Shown piece after piece: positions 46,278 through 55,394 of a stretch of 64,000 nucleotides of DNA (its first letter is position 1; every line of letters starts with the position of its first letter). A program made the position numbers and the translations under genes. The stretch spans positions 29,004 to 93,003 of the forward strand of contig JASAND010000707.1 in NCBI GenBank assembly GCA_030248195.1, in the 5' to 3' direction. The notes beneath the pieces are model-generated. The model had not been told where the DNA came from and ran no database searches. It saw only the letters and a list, made by a program, of their open reading frames with translations. The stretch is from Trissonchulus latispiculum (lineage: Eukaryota > Nematoda > Enoplea > Enoplida > Ironidae).

Positions 46278-46598
46278 ATGAGTCAGATCATTCCGTTTCG
46301 GCTATCTATTGCAGTCCCAGAGGACTTGCAAGCGTTTACACATGCCATTGATGGCAATTTTCCAACCTTGCCTACAAATCATCCAAATTCTGCGAACGTC
46401 AAAATTTTTGTGTTTCTGATTCATGCTATCTACCTGGACGTTCCGTCTTGGTCGTTGATTCGCTATGCGTTTCAGCCATTGTTATTCAATGCACCGTACC
46501 CTGTCTTTGCTGTTCAGGGCCTTGAGACCACTCGCAAAGTCCTAGCGGGGGCGGGGGTGGATGCTCGAAATTGCATTGTGGATTTGTCAAAATATTGA
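46278..46598 (+). CDS. cassette ORF 2, small protein of unknown function
   Basis: 106 codons from ATG 46278 (MSQIIPFRLSIAVPEDL). It has an even amino-acid composition with hydrophobic stretches (VKIFVFLIHAIYLDVPSW), no signal peptide and no recognised motif. It ends five bases before ATG 46604 of the next ORF, an unusually tight arrangement for a eukaryotic transcript, which suggests reinitiation or leaky scanning. The open frame reaches back to 46191 without an ATG. It could instead be part of one longer polyprotein broken by frame changes. Confidence 0.55.
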   Translation: MSQIIPFRLSIAVPEDLQAFTHAIDGNFPTLPTNHPNSANVKIFVFLIHAIYLDVPSWSLIRYAFQPLLFNAPYPVFAVQGLETTRKVLAGAGVDARNCIVDLSKY

Positions 46599-46603
46599 AT
46601 TTT

Positions 46604-47902
46604 ATGGCTGCGCGTTCTGAAAAGAAAGTTTTTCCAAATCGGGAGGAAATGGATAAAGCTGGCCCGCACTTGTGGGGCAATGCGAGTGGTCCCTGTGGTC
46701 CGCCTGCGTCGGGTCGGCCTGAAAGGGGGTTTCCTTGGTTCGCGGAAAACGTGTTGCGCTACCCCCCTAAATTGTTCCGGTCTTTTGAGTCTACCCCGAA
46801 AGGTTTTTCGCCATTTCCACAGCGGGACGAAATCAAGTGGGCTGCTGACGGCGCGCGCGATACTATAGCTGTGGTTCAGGTCACGAATCTGATCGATCCC
46901 CTCGAAATTTCAGATTTTCAGTTTTTGTTGAAAACTCGAGCTTATGCGCAGTATGGGGATCAGAAAAGTCTTGACAAGTTGCGCGAAAGTTTTCTGAATC
47001 ATCAAATTTTGGAGGATCTGACCTGGGAATCTGCTGAAATTGTGGCGTGGCGGGATCCTCCTACCACTCCTCGGGGCAAAAACGTGCAGATCAAATTTAC
47101 TTTTGTGGCCGACGCGCAAACCCACCGCCCTGACGCGCTTCCCTCCATTGAAGTTCTGTCCAAACAAATTTTCGTGGAGGCTACTGAGCGGGTGGACCCG
47201 CCTCTGCGGGTGGCTACCACTGCTGAACCCCGTTTGCCTCCTGCGCCCCGTCTACCGCCTCTGGAGATAGATTATCGTCTGGAAACTCCCGCGGAGGGCC
47301 AGTCGGAGAGTCAATCGGAGTCTCAGTCGGAAAGTCAGGCGGAAACTCGTGGAACGGCGTCTCCGGAAATGTGGTGGGACGATAGCCAAGATCTAGTGGA
47401 CGTGTTGGGTCCGGAAGCGGCTGCTCGTGCCGTTGACGTGGTCGGGGATATCCCGCAGACTCCTCCAAATTCTCAGTCGGATCAGTCGGAACCAATGGAT
47501 CACGAGGCGGCTCAGCCGCAGCCGGGTTCTTCTGAACCTGAGCAGGTGGGGTCCGTGGATGCGGTTCCCAGTGAAACGGCTCAGCCTCAGCTACAGGATC
47601 CTGCGGAGCCGACTGTGGCTTTTCAGATGGATGTCAGTACAGCGACCTTTTCGAGTGGGACGGCGCCCCTAGTGATTTCGGAATCGGCCGGCTCGGGGGA
47701 CGTGACTCTTGGTGAAAGGTCGGGAGAGGATTCTGGCCTGGACCCGGGAGCTGCCCCCCCCGGTCGCGGTCGGTTCGGCGGAATCACCGGCGTCGTGCCC
47801 AGCGGGTCCCTCGGCCACGTCAACTCCGGTGGTCATGACTTCTGGTCCACCCGCCGCACGGGACTTCATGAGTACGCCGATGGGATACTATCATCAGCCT
47901 GA
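46604..47902 (+). CDS. cassette ORF 3, N-terminal part
   Basis: 433 codons from ATG 46604 (MAARSEKKVFPNREEMDKAG). Residues ~1-200 look folded (GFPWFAENVLRYPPKLF, IVAWRDPPTTPRGKNVQIKF). Residues ~220-430 are acidic and Pro/Ser/Gln-rich, with a short SESQ repeat (about 47303-47340). I recognise no family for the folded part. The last ~60 codons probably belong to the +1 frame that opens at 47709: near 47755 a C7 run occurs and the neighbouring frame then has the more protein-like composition. ORF 3 is therefore probably continuous with the two following frames. Confidence 0.55.
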   Translation: MAARSEKKVFPNREEMDKAGPHLWGNASGPCGPPASGRPERGFPWFAENVLRYPPKLFRSFESTPKGFSPFPQRDEIKWAADGARDTIAVVQVTNLIDPLEISDFQFLLKTRAYAQYGDQKSLDKLRESFLNHQILEDLTWESAEIVAWRDPPTTPRGKNVQIKFTFVADAQTHRPDALPSIEVLSKQIFVEATERVDPPLRVATTAEPRLPPAPRLPPLEIDYRLETPAEGQSESQSESQSESQAETRGTASPEMWWDDSQDLVDVLGPEAAARAVDVVGDIPQTPPNSQSDQSEPMDHEAAQPQPGSSEPEQVGSVDAVPSETAQPQLQDPAEPTVAFQMDVSTATFSSGTAPLVISESAGSGDVTLGERSGEDSGLDPGAAPPGRGRFGGITGVVPSGSLGHVNSGGHDFWSTRRTGLHEYADGILSSA

Positions 47903-49103
47903 CATGCCTCCGCCGACGACAACTCCCCCGCCGAACCCTGAATCTCGGGTGCTGGACCATGTGGAGTTGTCGCCCTCCCGGGCTCCGGTCGGGGCGTACG
48001 TGGCGAAGGAATCGGCGGTGGTGGTCACCACTGCGTCTTTTTCAGCTATGGCCGAGGCCATACGCGTTTCAAACGTGCCGATGGCAGAGCCGGGTCCATC
48101 CAGTCGCCGCACGCAACAAGAAATTGAGGCCGCGCGTAGACATTTGGAGCAAGGGTTGCCTCCTGAAGTTTTCTATCAAACCACGTTTGTGCGAAATTTG
48201 GGCCGCTTGGCCACTGCCCACAGGTTGGATTTTTCAGATAAAATTTGGTCCTTGTTGCCGCCAATTGAATCTACTGCGCAAATTGACATGATACGCAAAT
48301 TAGATCTCGATGCTACTGAATGCAAGATGGCGCTAGGTAGGGATCCTCCGTGGACCGCGCAGGAGTTTGTCTGGGGTATGACCCGTATGCAGGATGTCGA
48401 CATGTCTAAAATCTTCGGAGTCATCTTCGCGGAGCAGTGGGGCTCGGTCGCCTTGAAGCCTTCGCCCGACTCGGCTTCGGATGCCTTGTCCGGTGGGGGA
48501 TCTTCAGGGTTGTCGGGTGCCTTGCCTGCTGCCGTTGAAGATATGGATGTCGAGAATCCTGTTTTTCCTGAACCTCAGCTTCCTCCTCCGCGTCCTCCGC
48601 TGCGAGGTCCGATTCGGAAACTTCCGCCGGTCAGAGATTTGCCTATTATAGTTCCGCGGATTCAGATGCCTGATCTGGGGCCGGTGCCGGAGTCTACGGT
48701 CATCGTTTGGCCTCCGGAACATTTTCTGCACGAAAACAATCTGCAAATTGTGTTGCAACATCTGATTCCGGAACCTTTCGCTTCAGATCCGCCCAGGGGC
48801 CCTCTCCGAGTGGATTGGGATCCGCAGTATTTGGGCGATGTCAATGAAGGCCCGTTCAAAGTTCTCGATCTGTCTATCCGGGATTACCGTCCCTCTGTAG
48901 ATATCATCTATCTGGGTGGTCGGTATGACACAAAAGCTGTCTCTCCTGATCAGGCCTGTCGATGTCGTACGTCCGTATCAGGGACAGCAGGTGGTGGACG
49001 TACCTTATTGGCCAGCTGTCTGGTCTGTGGTACAACAGTGCCCGAGTGCTGTGCCCTTCCGGATGTATACGGAGCCACAGTGGCAGATTTCCTATCTGCC
49101 TGA
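47709..49103 (+). CDS. cassette ORF 3, middle part (frame-shifted continuation)
   Basis: An open frame of 464 codons without an ATG at its start (opens at TTG 47709). It is Pro/Ser-rich at first, then has an ordered region (EVFYQTTFVRNLGRLATAHR, MALGRDPPWTAQEFVWGMTR). It then matches the minus-strand homologue (19.9-21.6 kb) through MPDLGPVPESTVIVWPPEHF and on to YLGGRYDTK. In the homologue the same protein continues in one frame across the position where this frame ends, so a one-base shift at about 48945-48960 links it to the next frame. Confidence 0.6.
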   Translation: MVKGRERILAWTRELPPPVAVGSAESPASCPAGPSATSTPVVMTSGPPAARDFMSTPMGYYHQPDMPPPTTTPPPNPESRVLDHVELSPSRAPVGAYVAKESAVVVTTASFSAMAEAIRVSNVPMAEPGPSSRRTQQEIEAARRHLEQGLPPEVFYQTTFVRNLGRLATAHRLDFSDKIWSLLPPIESTAQIDMIRKLDLDATECKMALGRDPPWTAQEFVWGMTRMQDVDMSKIFGVIFAEQWGSVALKPSPDSASDALSGGGSSGLSGALPAAVEDMDVENPVFPEPQLPPPRPPLRGPIRKLPPVRDLPIIVPRIQMPDLGPVPESTVIVWPPEHFLHENNLQIVLQHLIPEPFASDPPRGPLRVDWDPQYLGDVNEGPFKVLDLSIRDYRPSVDIIYLGGRYDTKAVSPDQACRCRTSVSGTAGGGRTLLASCLVCGTTVPECCALPDVYGATVADFLSA

Positions 49104-50274
49104 CTTTCGCTCGAAGGACGAGCCGCGCATTTTGAATCCTTATTTTGTTGCTACCTGGAAGTACTGGGACGACTATATGCGCCGCGCGAAAATTCCCTTT
49201 GCGCTGAATTCCCAAAGTCATCGCAAGTACCTGGTTCATCTGAAAGAGTTGATTCCAGGGGCGCAGGTCGAGATTATTTTTGAGCGTCAAACTGCGGCTT
49301 TAGATGAAAATTGCTTGTTTGCGGGCTTTGATCCTGAATTCTGGGCATGTACTATCATTTTTCCGGCCCTTAAGCGCAACGGAGTTTCTGCTTTTGACTC
49401 TGTCGAATTTCTAGGTTACGGGCCGTACTGTCCTGCTGCTTTTGCGGATGCTCTGTCGCGTATCTTTCCGCCTATCCGCTGTTATCCGCACATGCGCCGC
49501 TTTGCTGCTCCAATTTGCGAGGTTCAAGATGCTTGGAAAAAGCGCGCTAAGCAGCTTAAGGAAGTTGTAGCGGATTTGGAAGCCAAAATTTGGAGTCATC
49601 GTTTCATGTCGGAGGATCATGTACGAGACTACCGTCAGGTTGTTTTCTTCAAGGGCAGTCAGATGCCAATGTCAAACATGTTTCCTCTGCAGCCTGACCC
49701 CGAGGCCACTGTTCAAGATGAATACATGACTGTGTGGGGTCGTGAATTTGGTGTGAATGAATATCCCTATCAGTTCTATAAGGCCTACGATTGGTTCGGC
49801 TTGCACCAGCCTGCGCGCGAAATTGTTCAAACTGGCTCGCCTTTTGCTGCCAAAAAGGGCGCAGAATATTTTCTGACTCATTGGGTTCCAAGAGATTCGG
49901 TTCTGAGCCAGATGTGGCATGACGATGAGTCGGTAGTGCGTGCTGTTTATATGCTAGAGTGTTTGCGGGCAAAAGTTCGATCTTGTCCCCAATTGCGCAA
50001 GGCGCTGCGAAATTCTGGAGTTGCGTATTTAGCTGAGGCGGTGCATGAAGACAAGTATTGGGGCATTGGTATGGACTTTTCTAGACTTATGCGAAAATCG
50101 GCTACTGAAATTCGTAAGATCATTCTGGATGAAAAACGGCCCGGGAAAAATTGGATGGGGAAACTCCTGATGATTGTACGTGCGGAATTGTTCCCAGACT
50201 TGCCCCAAGAAGTTGAAGAAGAGGATAGATCCCGACGCAGGCGGGAGGCTGCCATTCGGCAGTGCCGGCGTTGA
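48916..50274 (+). CDS. cassette ORF 3, C-terminal part with NADAR/YbiA-like domain
   Basis: An open frame of 452 codons (first ATG 48925) ending at TGA 50274. The N-terminal ~240 residues align with the minus-strand copy (e.g. VPFRMYTEPQWQISYLPDF against APFRVFSERYWQMF). The C-terminal ~200 residues show NADAR (DUF1768) landmarks: NEYPYQFYKAYDWF (49756), AKKGAEYF, AVYMLECLRAKVRSCPQL, LAEAVHEDKYWGIG (about 50030-50070) and NWMGKLLMIVRAELF (50149). NADAR proteins are known to act on ADP-ribosylated guanine or other N-glycosides linked to NAD metabolism; YbiA relates to riboflavin intermediates. The usual Glu of the SEHY-type motif appears as Tyr-Gln-Phe, so activity is uncertain and a binding role is possible. 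The tail is Arg/Glu-rich (EEEDRSRRRRE). Confidence 0.72.
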   Translation: MVGMTQKLSLLIRPVDVVRPYQGQQVVDVPYWPAVWSVVQQCPSAVPFRMYTEPQWQISYLPDFRSKDEPRILNPYFVATWKYWDDYMRRAKIPFALNSQSHRKYLVHLKELIPGAQVEIIFERQTAALDENCLFAGFDPEFWACTIIFPALKRNGVSAFDSVEFLGYGPYCPAAFADALSRIFPPIRCYPHMRRFAAPICEVQDAWKKRAKQLKEVVADLEAKIWSHRFMSEDHVRDYRQVVFFKGSQMPMSNMFPLQPDPEATVQDEYMTVWGREFGVNEYPYQFYKAYDWFGLHQPAREIVQTGSPFAAKKGAEYFLTHWVPRDSVLSQMWHDDESVVRAVYMLECLRAKVRSCPQLRKALRNSGVAYLAEAVHEDKYWGIGMDFSRLMRKSATEIRKIILDEKRPGKNWMGKLLMIVRAELFPDLPQEVEEEDRSRRRREAAIRQCRR

Positions 50275-52793
50275 TGCGGCGTTGTTGTTGTTGTAGGGGG
50301 GTGTGTTTCTTTTTGTGCCCTTGTGGGGGGTTGTGTATGACCGGTTGTTTTTACCTTTCTTTTATATTTTTAAATTAACCTAATACATTGCTAGGAGGTT
50401 CTGGTTGGTCCCTAGGGGGGTGGTGTTTTCGGATAAAATTGTTACTTATATGACTTGATTTAATTATTGTACGTATATAAACACTTTTGGATGAAATTTT
50501 TAGTATTCAAAATTTTAGATACGTATGTCTTACATATGATTTTTATGCCTTATTGGCAGCTATACTCTAGACGTTTACTTTCTAAATTGAATACGTATGT
50601 TTGTCATTTATGTGCAGGAAAGTCTATTCTAGATTTACGCGTGTGGTTAGGCTTCAAATAGCCAGAATATTATTTGCAATTACAGAGTTTTCTCGAAGTT
50701 TACATTATTTTACATGAATTCTATAAGGCCTTTTAACTGAATGACTGTTAGTATGGGATGGGTCTGTCTTGTTTAGGGGGTAGTTGTTTGCCTCGTCCCA
50801 TTGGTGTTTTCCGGAACCTCCTACACTGTTGTTTTAAATTTTTGTCTCACTATTTTTACCATTTTATTTTTGTTTTTAACCTTTTTGTCATTAAAAGTCA
50901 CAACATTTTACCTCTAGGCAATAGTTCTGGGGTTACTTTTACTTTTCTCCCGCCTCTCGTGTGGCGCTGCGGTTACGATCCCAATCCCCAGATTAGGATT
51001 CTGAGGAGCGTGGAGAATAACATGTAGCGCCTACACAAAGATTCCGTAGTTTGTCAGCCGCTTTTCTTTGATAGGGAACTGTCAGGACTTCTTCATCTGG
51101 GATTAGGATTCCTGGGGCGGGAAGCACTGGCCGTTTCCCTCCTTAAATTTATAGGTAGGGCTAATATGTTCGAAGCTGGTAGTAGATATGTACTGTATGT
51201 GGTTGTGGATTCTTTCGTTGTGATGCATATATTATTGTCTACGTAGGTCGTTTTTATATTGTTGATCATTCCGTATGCTACTAATAAAAGTACATTTTCT
51301 TTGCATTTATTTTTTGTATGTAAGTCTGAATGTATGTGTCCCTCCCGTCCCCCCTCAGTGAGCCTACGTTCCTTGTATGGATTGGTGGTCCCTGCCCGGT
51401 TGTTCCTTTGGACGGGTGGCACGCCGGAGGTTTGGGTGACTGGCGTTGTGCGGGTTCTGCCCTGCTGGGCATGGTTCTACGGTTATCCGGTTGTCCGGGT
51501 CTACGGTCCTACGGTTACCCGGTTCTGTGGTTCTGGTCCCTGGGTGCGATCTGGTTCTTGGAGAGTTCTAGCCTCGTGGGGGGCGGCTCTCCAGGGGCAC
51601 TGGCGGGACGGGTTGGTCATTGTTTGTGACATTATACCGGTGATTGTGGGTTTTTGTGTGGTCAGCTCGAGGGTACGAGCTTGTTAGAACTTTTTGTTTG
51701 GGTTGTGTGGTTGCTTGGCATCGTGCCTTGAAGGTGTTGTTGGTGGTTTCCGGTGGTAGTGATGTTGGGTGGACTCGGGTGTGGATGTGTCACCGGTTGG
51801 CTATGGGCATTGTAGGCCCACAATTGACTGTTTTAATCGCCTGAAGATTCCTGTCCTAGGACTAGGCTCGCTGTTGTTTTCCTTTGTTCCCCATATATAT
51901 GTAGTGTATTGCTGATATCTTTAATGTGGTGGGGGGAGTGTTTGTAGTTAGGGATATGCGTGGGTTGGGGGAGCCTTGGGGTGAAATTTATCTAAATTCT
52001 GATAAACATTGTTGTTCATCTTACTTTTTAAACGTCGGAGCTTTCGGATTAGTTTTACTAAGGGCGCTCACTACCTTGGCTGGGCCATTGTACTGTTTTG
52101 AATTCTTTTTCTTTTCTTCTTTGTTCTACTACCAGCTATAATCATGTTGTATTTTACTCATTTTATTCTTTTTCGGGTTCTAACTGTCTGGTTTGTGTTT
52201 CACTTTTCTGTCCTAAAACGAGCACGATACTTTCTTCTTTAAAAATTCTTTGTTTCAAAATTCTTTTAAAGCCATTTTGTCTACTGCCATGATTTTGCCA
52301 GCATGTCAGATTCGGTGCTGCTTTATATCTTGTGCTTTATTACCAATGTGCTTTATTCATAGAATCTACCTTTTATATGGCATTGTTCATAGTCTATCTT
52401 GTCCGGTTAGTCTGTATAGTGGGGTTGAATTATTAGGTTACTTTCGTCTAAGGTTTGGGAAAATTTTTGTTTGATCGTAGTTTGGCCTGTGTACATACTT
52501 GTCTGTTGTCGCCTTCCGAGTATGTTTGTCGTCTGTGTGTGTTGTATGTCGTATGTCGTCAGTTGTGTTGTATGTCTTTGTTCTTTATTTATCGGGGCAA
52601 GCACCGGTAGTGGGCCCGTGTGTGTGTTGTGGTGCTTTGTTCCCATTGTCAGCCTCTGGAGAGGTTCTCCAGTGTAGTTTTACGGTGTTTTTCAAAATTC
52701 TCACACGCGTTTTACCAAACTAGTACCTACGATTTGTTCTTAACCTAAATTTTATCCTACTAATTTGCGTACCGCGGCGTGGGCGCGCGGGCC
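50275..52793 (+). other. 3' spacer of the giant element
   Basis: Noncoding 2.5 kb between the cassette and the polypurine tract, T/G-rich. It contains the motif AGGCAATAGTTCTGGGGT (50918) shared with 44963. The 51330-51700 segment is a GG/TT-rich low-complexity stretch (GGTTCTGG, CCGGTTGTCCGGGT) giving Val/Trp/Gly-rich open frames that I do not accept as genes. The minus-strand relative has a comparable spacer at 16843-18856. Confidence 0.5.
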
Positions 52794-52805
52794 AAAGAGG
52801 GGGTA
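52794..52805 (+). promoter_or_regulatory. polypurine tract of the giant element
   Basis: AAAGAGGGGGTA ends three bases before the 3' LTR (TGTGAAAT at 52809). The identical 12-mer precedes the LTR of the minus-strand relative (16831-16842) and also occurs inside the two gag-protease regions. Confidence 0.8.
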
Positions 52806-52808
52806 ATT

Positions 52809-53288
52809 TGTGAAATATTCGTTGAAAACGATGTCAATTTTGTGAATTATCTCATGAATGATGAAACTAATTTCGAATCTTAGCTACTTTGATAGCTTAT
52901 CAAGATGGAGCCAAATATTCAAAAGTTATTGTCGTCAGTCTCAGTCTTGGTTAGTAATTATCGATAAGTTGGTTGGGTGCGGGTTCCCTATTATCGTATT
53001 GGCAGCTGAGGCATTAGTCTCATTTTTGGTACAGTTTTGTTGGTTGCGTTGGCTATTTGTTCTAGTGATTTTGCATATTTTGATGGAAAATGTTATTTGC
53101 TAATTTCGTGTAAATTCTAAGATTAAAGTATCGTGTGAATTTCTGCTAATTTTAATTGGGTTTTTATCAGCTAGGCACGAGGAGGAGCGGTAGGCATACA
53201 CTACCGATTGTGAACCTGCAGCTTATTAGTCAAGTCTCGTTTATTAGTCATGAAGTATAGGCACAGACAGTAACATTTCTTTTTTACA
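52809..53288 (+). repeat. 3' LTR of the giant element
   Basis: This is a 480-bp LTR matching 21789-22267 with about four substitutions and one extra T. It starts TGTGAAATATTCG and ends TTTTTTACA. Confidence 0.93.
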
Positions 53289-53340
53289 CCGTCGAAGGAA
53301 GCCCAGGAGGGACAGAGGGCGTCGGGTCCCCCTAAGCCAC

Positions 53341-53416
53341 TGTAAAATTTTATGGATTACTGTAAATTTAGAATCTTAGACTTGGCTTAACACGTCTGAC
53401 TGACTGATATTCCACA
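53341..53416 (-). repeat. second copy of the minus-strand LTR-like block
   Basis: 76 bp, same orientation and sequence as 16751-16827 apart from two differences. Between it and the giant element's 3' LTR lie 52 bp of GC-rich sequence resembling the minus-strand ORF in composition. It could be the 5' LTR end of the minus-strand element that the giant element split. Confidence 0.55.
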
Positions 53417-54721
53417 CCACCTAAGGCTAAGTCTAAGCCTAAGCCTAAGCCATACCTTTAACTTAGGCTTAGATTATGCCCAGTGCAGTCAACATACGAT
53501 TTTTTTGTCTAATAATTATAGTAATCCACCAATTCACCAATCAATTTTTAATAATCCATAGCTACAAGTCTAATATTGTAATCCATAGCGCTGCCAGCTA
53601 AAATTTCAATAATCCATGAAACCGAAATCAAAAATTCAGACCCGTGAAAGTTTGTACTCCAAGCACAAACGATCATTCTCAGCCCGCAGTCAGGGGCAGC
53701 TCCTTGTGGCCACAAATACTTCTTGTTTTTCCAACGCTATTCGATACTGGGCTTCATCATCAAAGTTTCTCTGTCGGGAAATCCTTTTTGAAGTGTGATT
53801 GGCAGGCAACTAAGGAAAAAACTGCCACACTACGTTGTTGCATGCAACGATACGTTGCTGTGACTATATAGTTCACTGGCCGGTAATTTGATATTTCTAC
53901 AATAGCTACTTTCAGACAGGTACAGGAGTGGAAATTCGAGGAATTTTTTCGGGTTGTTCAAAAGCCCGAAAAACCCTGATTTTGGAGGGAGAATGGGTGA
54001 GCGACCCCTCTGGGGGAGGTGGGGAGAGGTGAAACCCCCAGCACATGCATGGCCGTTTCTAACATTTCTAAAGTTTTTAGCTTAGATTAGTTTTTGCTTT
54101 ACATATCAAGTTGAAAGGACTACTTCTGATTCCGAGGCCGTTGTTCTTGTGTCAACTCTAGCTTTGCCCAATAAACTGATCGAAGTCTGAGTCAATGTTT
54201 AAGTAGGCGAGAAAAGAAGTTTACCATTATTCTCTATACAAAATCATGTCCTCCTTCACTGTGTAATTAATACAGAAACTGAGATGCTTGCCTTGTGCTA
54301 TAGTTCCTTCTATAAACTGCTTTCCACCTTCAAAAAAATCAGCTATTAGTCAGAAAAAGCATAATCAACTGTAACAGTATATAGACCAATTAATGTATAT
54401 CATAAGATTAGATTAGTGATTAGTATTAGATTAGTACTATATAATGGAAGCTGCCAAAGCATAAACCGACTTGCTAGAGCAGCTTGTATAGACGATTGTT
54501 TCAGCTTAATTTTTTATTCCTTGCTCACAAGTGCTCACAAATGTTCAACACTTTGTTCATGTTCTTAACTAAAATATATGTAAGAATTTTTGGGCAAATT
54601 TGCCCCATCTACATTTTAGCTTGCGATTTAGATTTTAGATTTTAGATCTGCATCTACAGTGCGCCTTAAAGAGCGGAAAACGTAATTTATTTGAAATAAT
54701 CAACAGCAAAATAGTTAACAG
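53417..54721. other. intergenic region
   Basis: It holds a short TTAGGC-type telomere-like run (TAAGCC x3 at 53434-53451) and several AATCCAT words up to 53620. Otherwise it is AT-rich without a recognisable gene. Confidence 0.45.
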
Positions 54722-55394
54722 TCAATTCGAAGTAGAACATTTATTTATGTCCTTGTTAATGTTACAGTTTGTACTGTCAGTGCTAGAGTTTGGTTGGTGA
54801 GGCTGGATCACATAGTGAATTTGAGCCAGATGAGCTAGGACTGTTTCATAGGAGGGAGGTGGCATTGTTTCATCCATTTTAATGACTGCTTTATAGGTAG
54901 GCAGATCACTGATACTGTATACAGTAACTTTACGTTCAATGTCTTCACTGGGAGGACTAGTGTCATGGAAGCAGGTGGATACGGCGATTCTGAACAAAAC
55001 TGATAAAATAACGACACTGCAGATTAAAGGGTGGATTTCGACATAAAATAGTATGAAAGGCTTGATGTACTCAAGTGAGAAGGTGCGCATTCTATTTGGT
55101 CCCCATAACTGTAATAGAACTGCAGCCAAATACCCACACACTGCAGTGCCGACCACTTCAGCAAACAGCAAAATATAAACAGCTGCATCAGATCGCCGAC
55201 AGCTGGTGAAAGTGATCAAGGAAAGAAAGCACTTGAAACAATCCACAAAGAGTTTGTACCAATCCTCAGAGTGGTTCATTGACATCATCTGAAGCGCCAT
55301 CCATACTACAATACCGGTTGCTGATAAGCCAAATTCTGCAACTGATAATTTTCTCAGCACAACTTTGTGTCGAGCAGCCATAAGATAAAATGTG
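54722..55394 (-). CDS. four-helix membrane protein with cytosolic PPxY tail, last exon
   Basis: The frame runs from a good 3' splice site (TTTATTTTAG before 55394) to the stop at 54722; the first in-frame ATG is 55381 (219 codons). Four hydrophobic segments are visible: about FGLSATGIVVWMAL, FKCFLSLITF, YILLFAEVVGTAVCGYLAAVL and LICSVVILSVLFRIAV. A ~75-residue hydrophilic tail follows, with DLPTYKAV and PPPSYETV. The PPxY motif is the kind bound by WW domains of NEDD4-type ubiquitin ligases. Topology plus the PY motif recalls LAPTM-like lysosomal proteins, but I see no diagnostic sequence and do not assign it. Upstream exon(s) are probable; a hydrophobic frame at 56800-57023 (minus) is a weak candidate. 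Confidence 0.6.

Larger units (their letters stand above)
21789..53288 (+). mobile_element. giant Ty3/gypsy-type LTR retrotransposon, about 31.5 kb, carrying extra ORFs and nested elements
   Basis: It is bounded by LTRs at 21789-22267 and 52809-53288 that differ by about four substitutions and one single-base indel by eye. A tRNA-Arg-type PBS follows the 5' LTR and a polypurine tract precedes the 3' LTR. Internal order: gag-protease (22304-27707), pol (27704-31165), spacer with satellites and DNA elements (31166-37645), a second LTR+PBS+gag-protease remnant (37646-43213), spacer, the extra-ORF cassette (45742-50274), spacer, PPT. A clean target-site duplication is not visible: TCGT precedes the 5' LTR and CCGT follows the 3' LTR, a 3-of-4 match. 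It inserted next to, or into, a minus-strand relative. Confidence 0.8.

Noticed and set aside
51259..51687. 142-codon Val/Trp/Gly-rich frame in the 3' spacer
   Set aside because: Low-complexity GGTT-rich DNA; overlapping frames are equally open and no homologue is visible in the relative at 16.8-18.9 kb.
21784..53292. Target-site duplication for the giant element
   Set aside because: The bases before the 5' LTR (TCGT) and after the 3' LTR (CCGT) agree at only three of four positions, so I do not claim a duplication.
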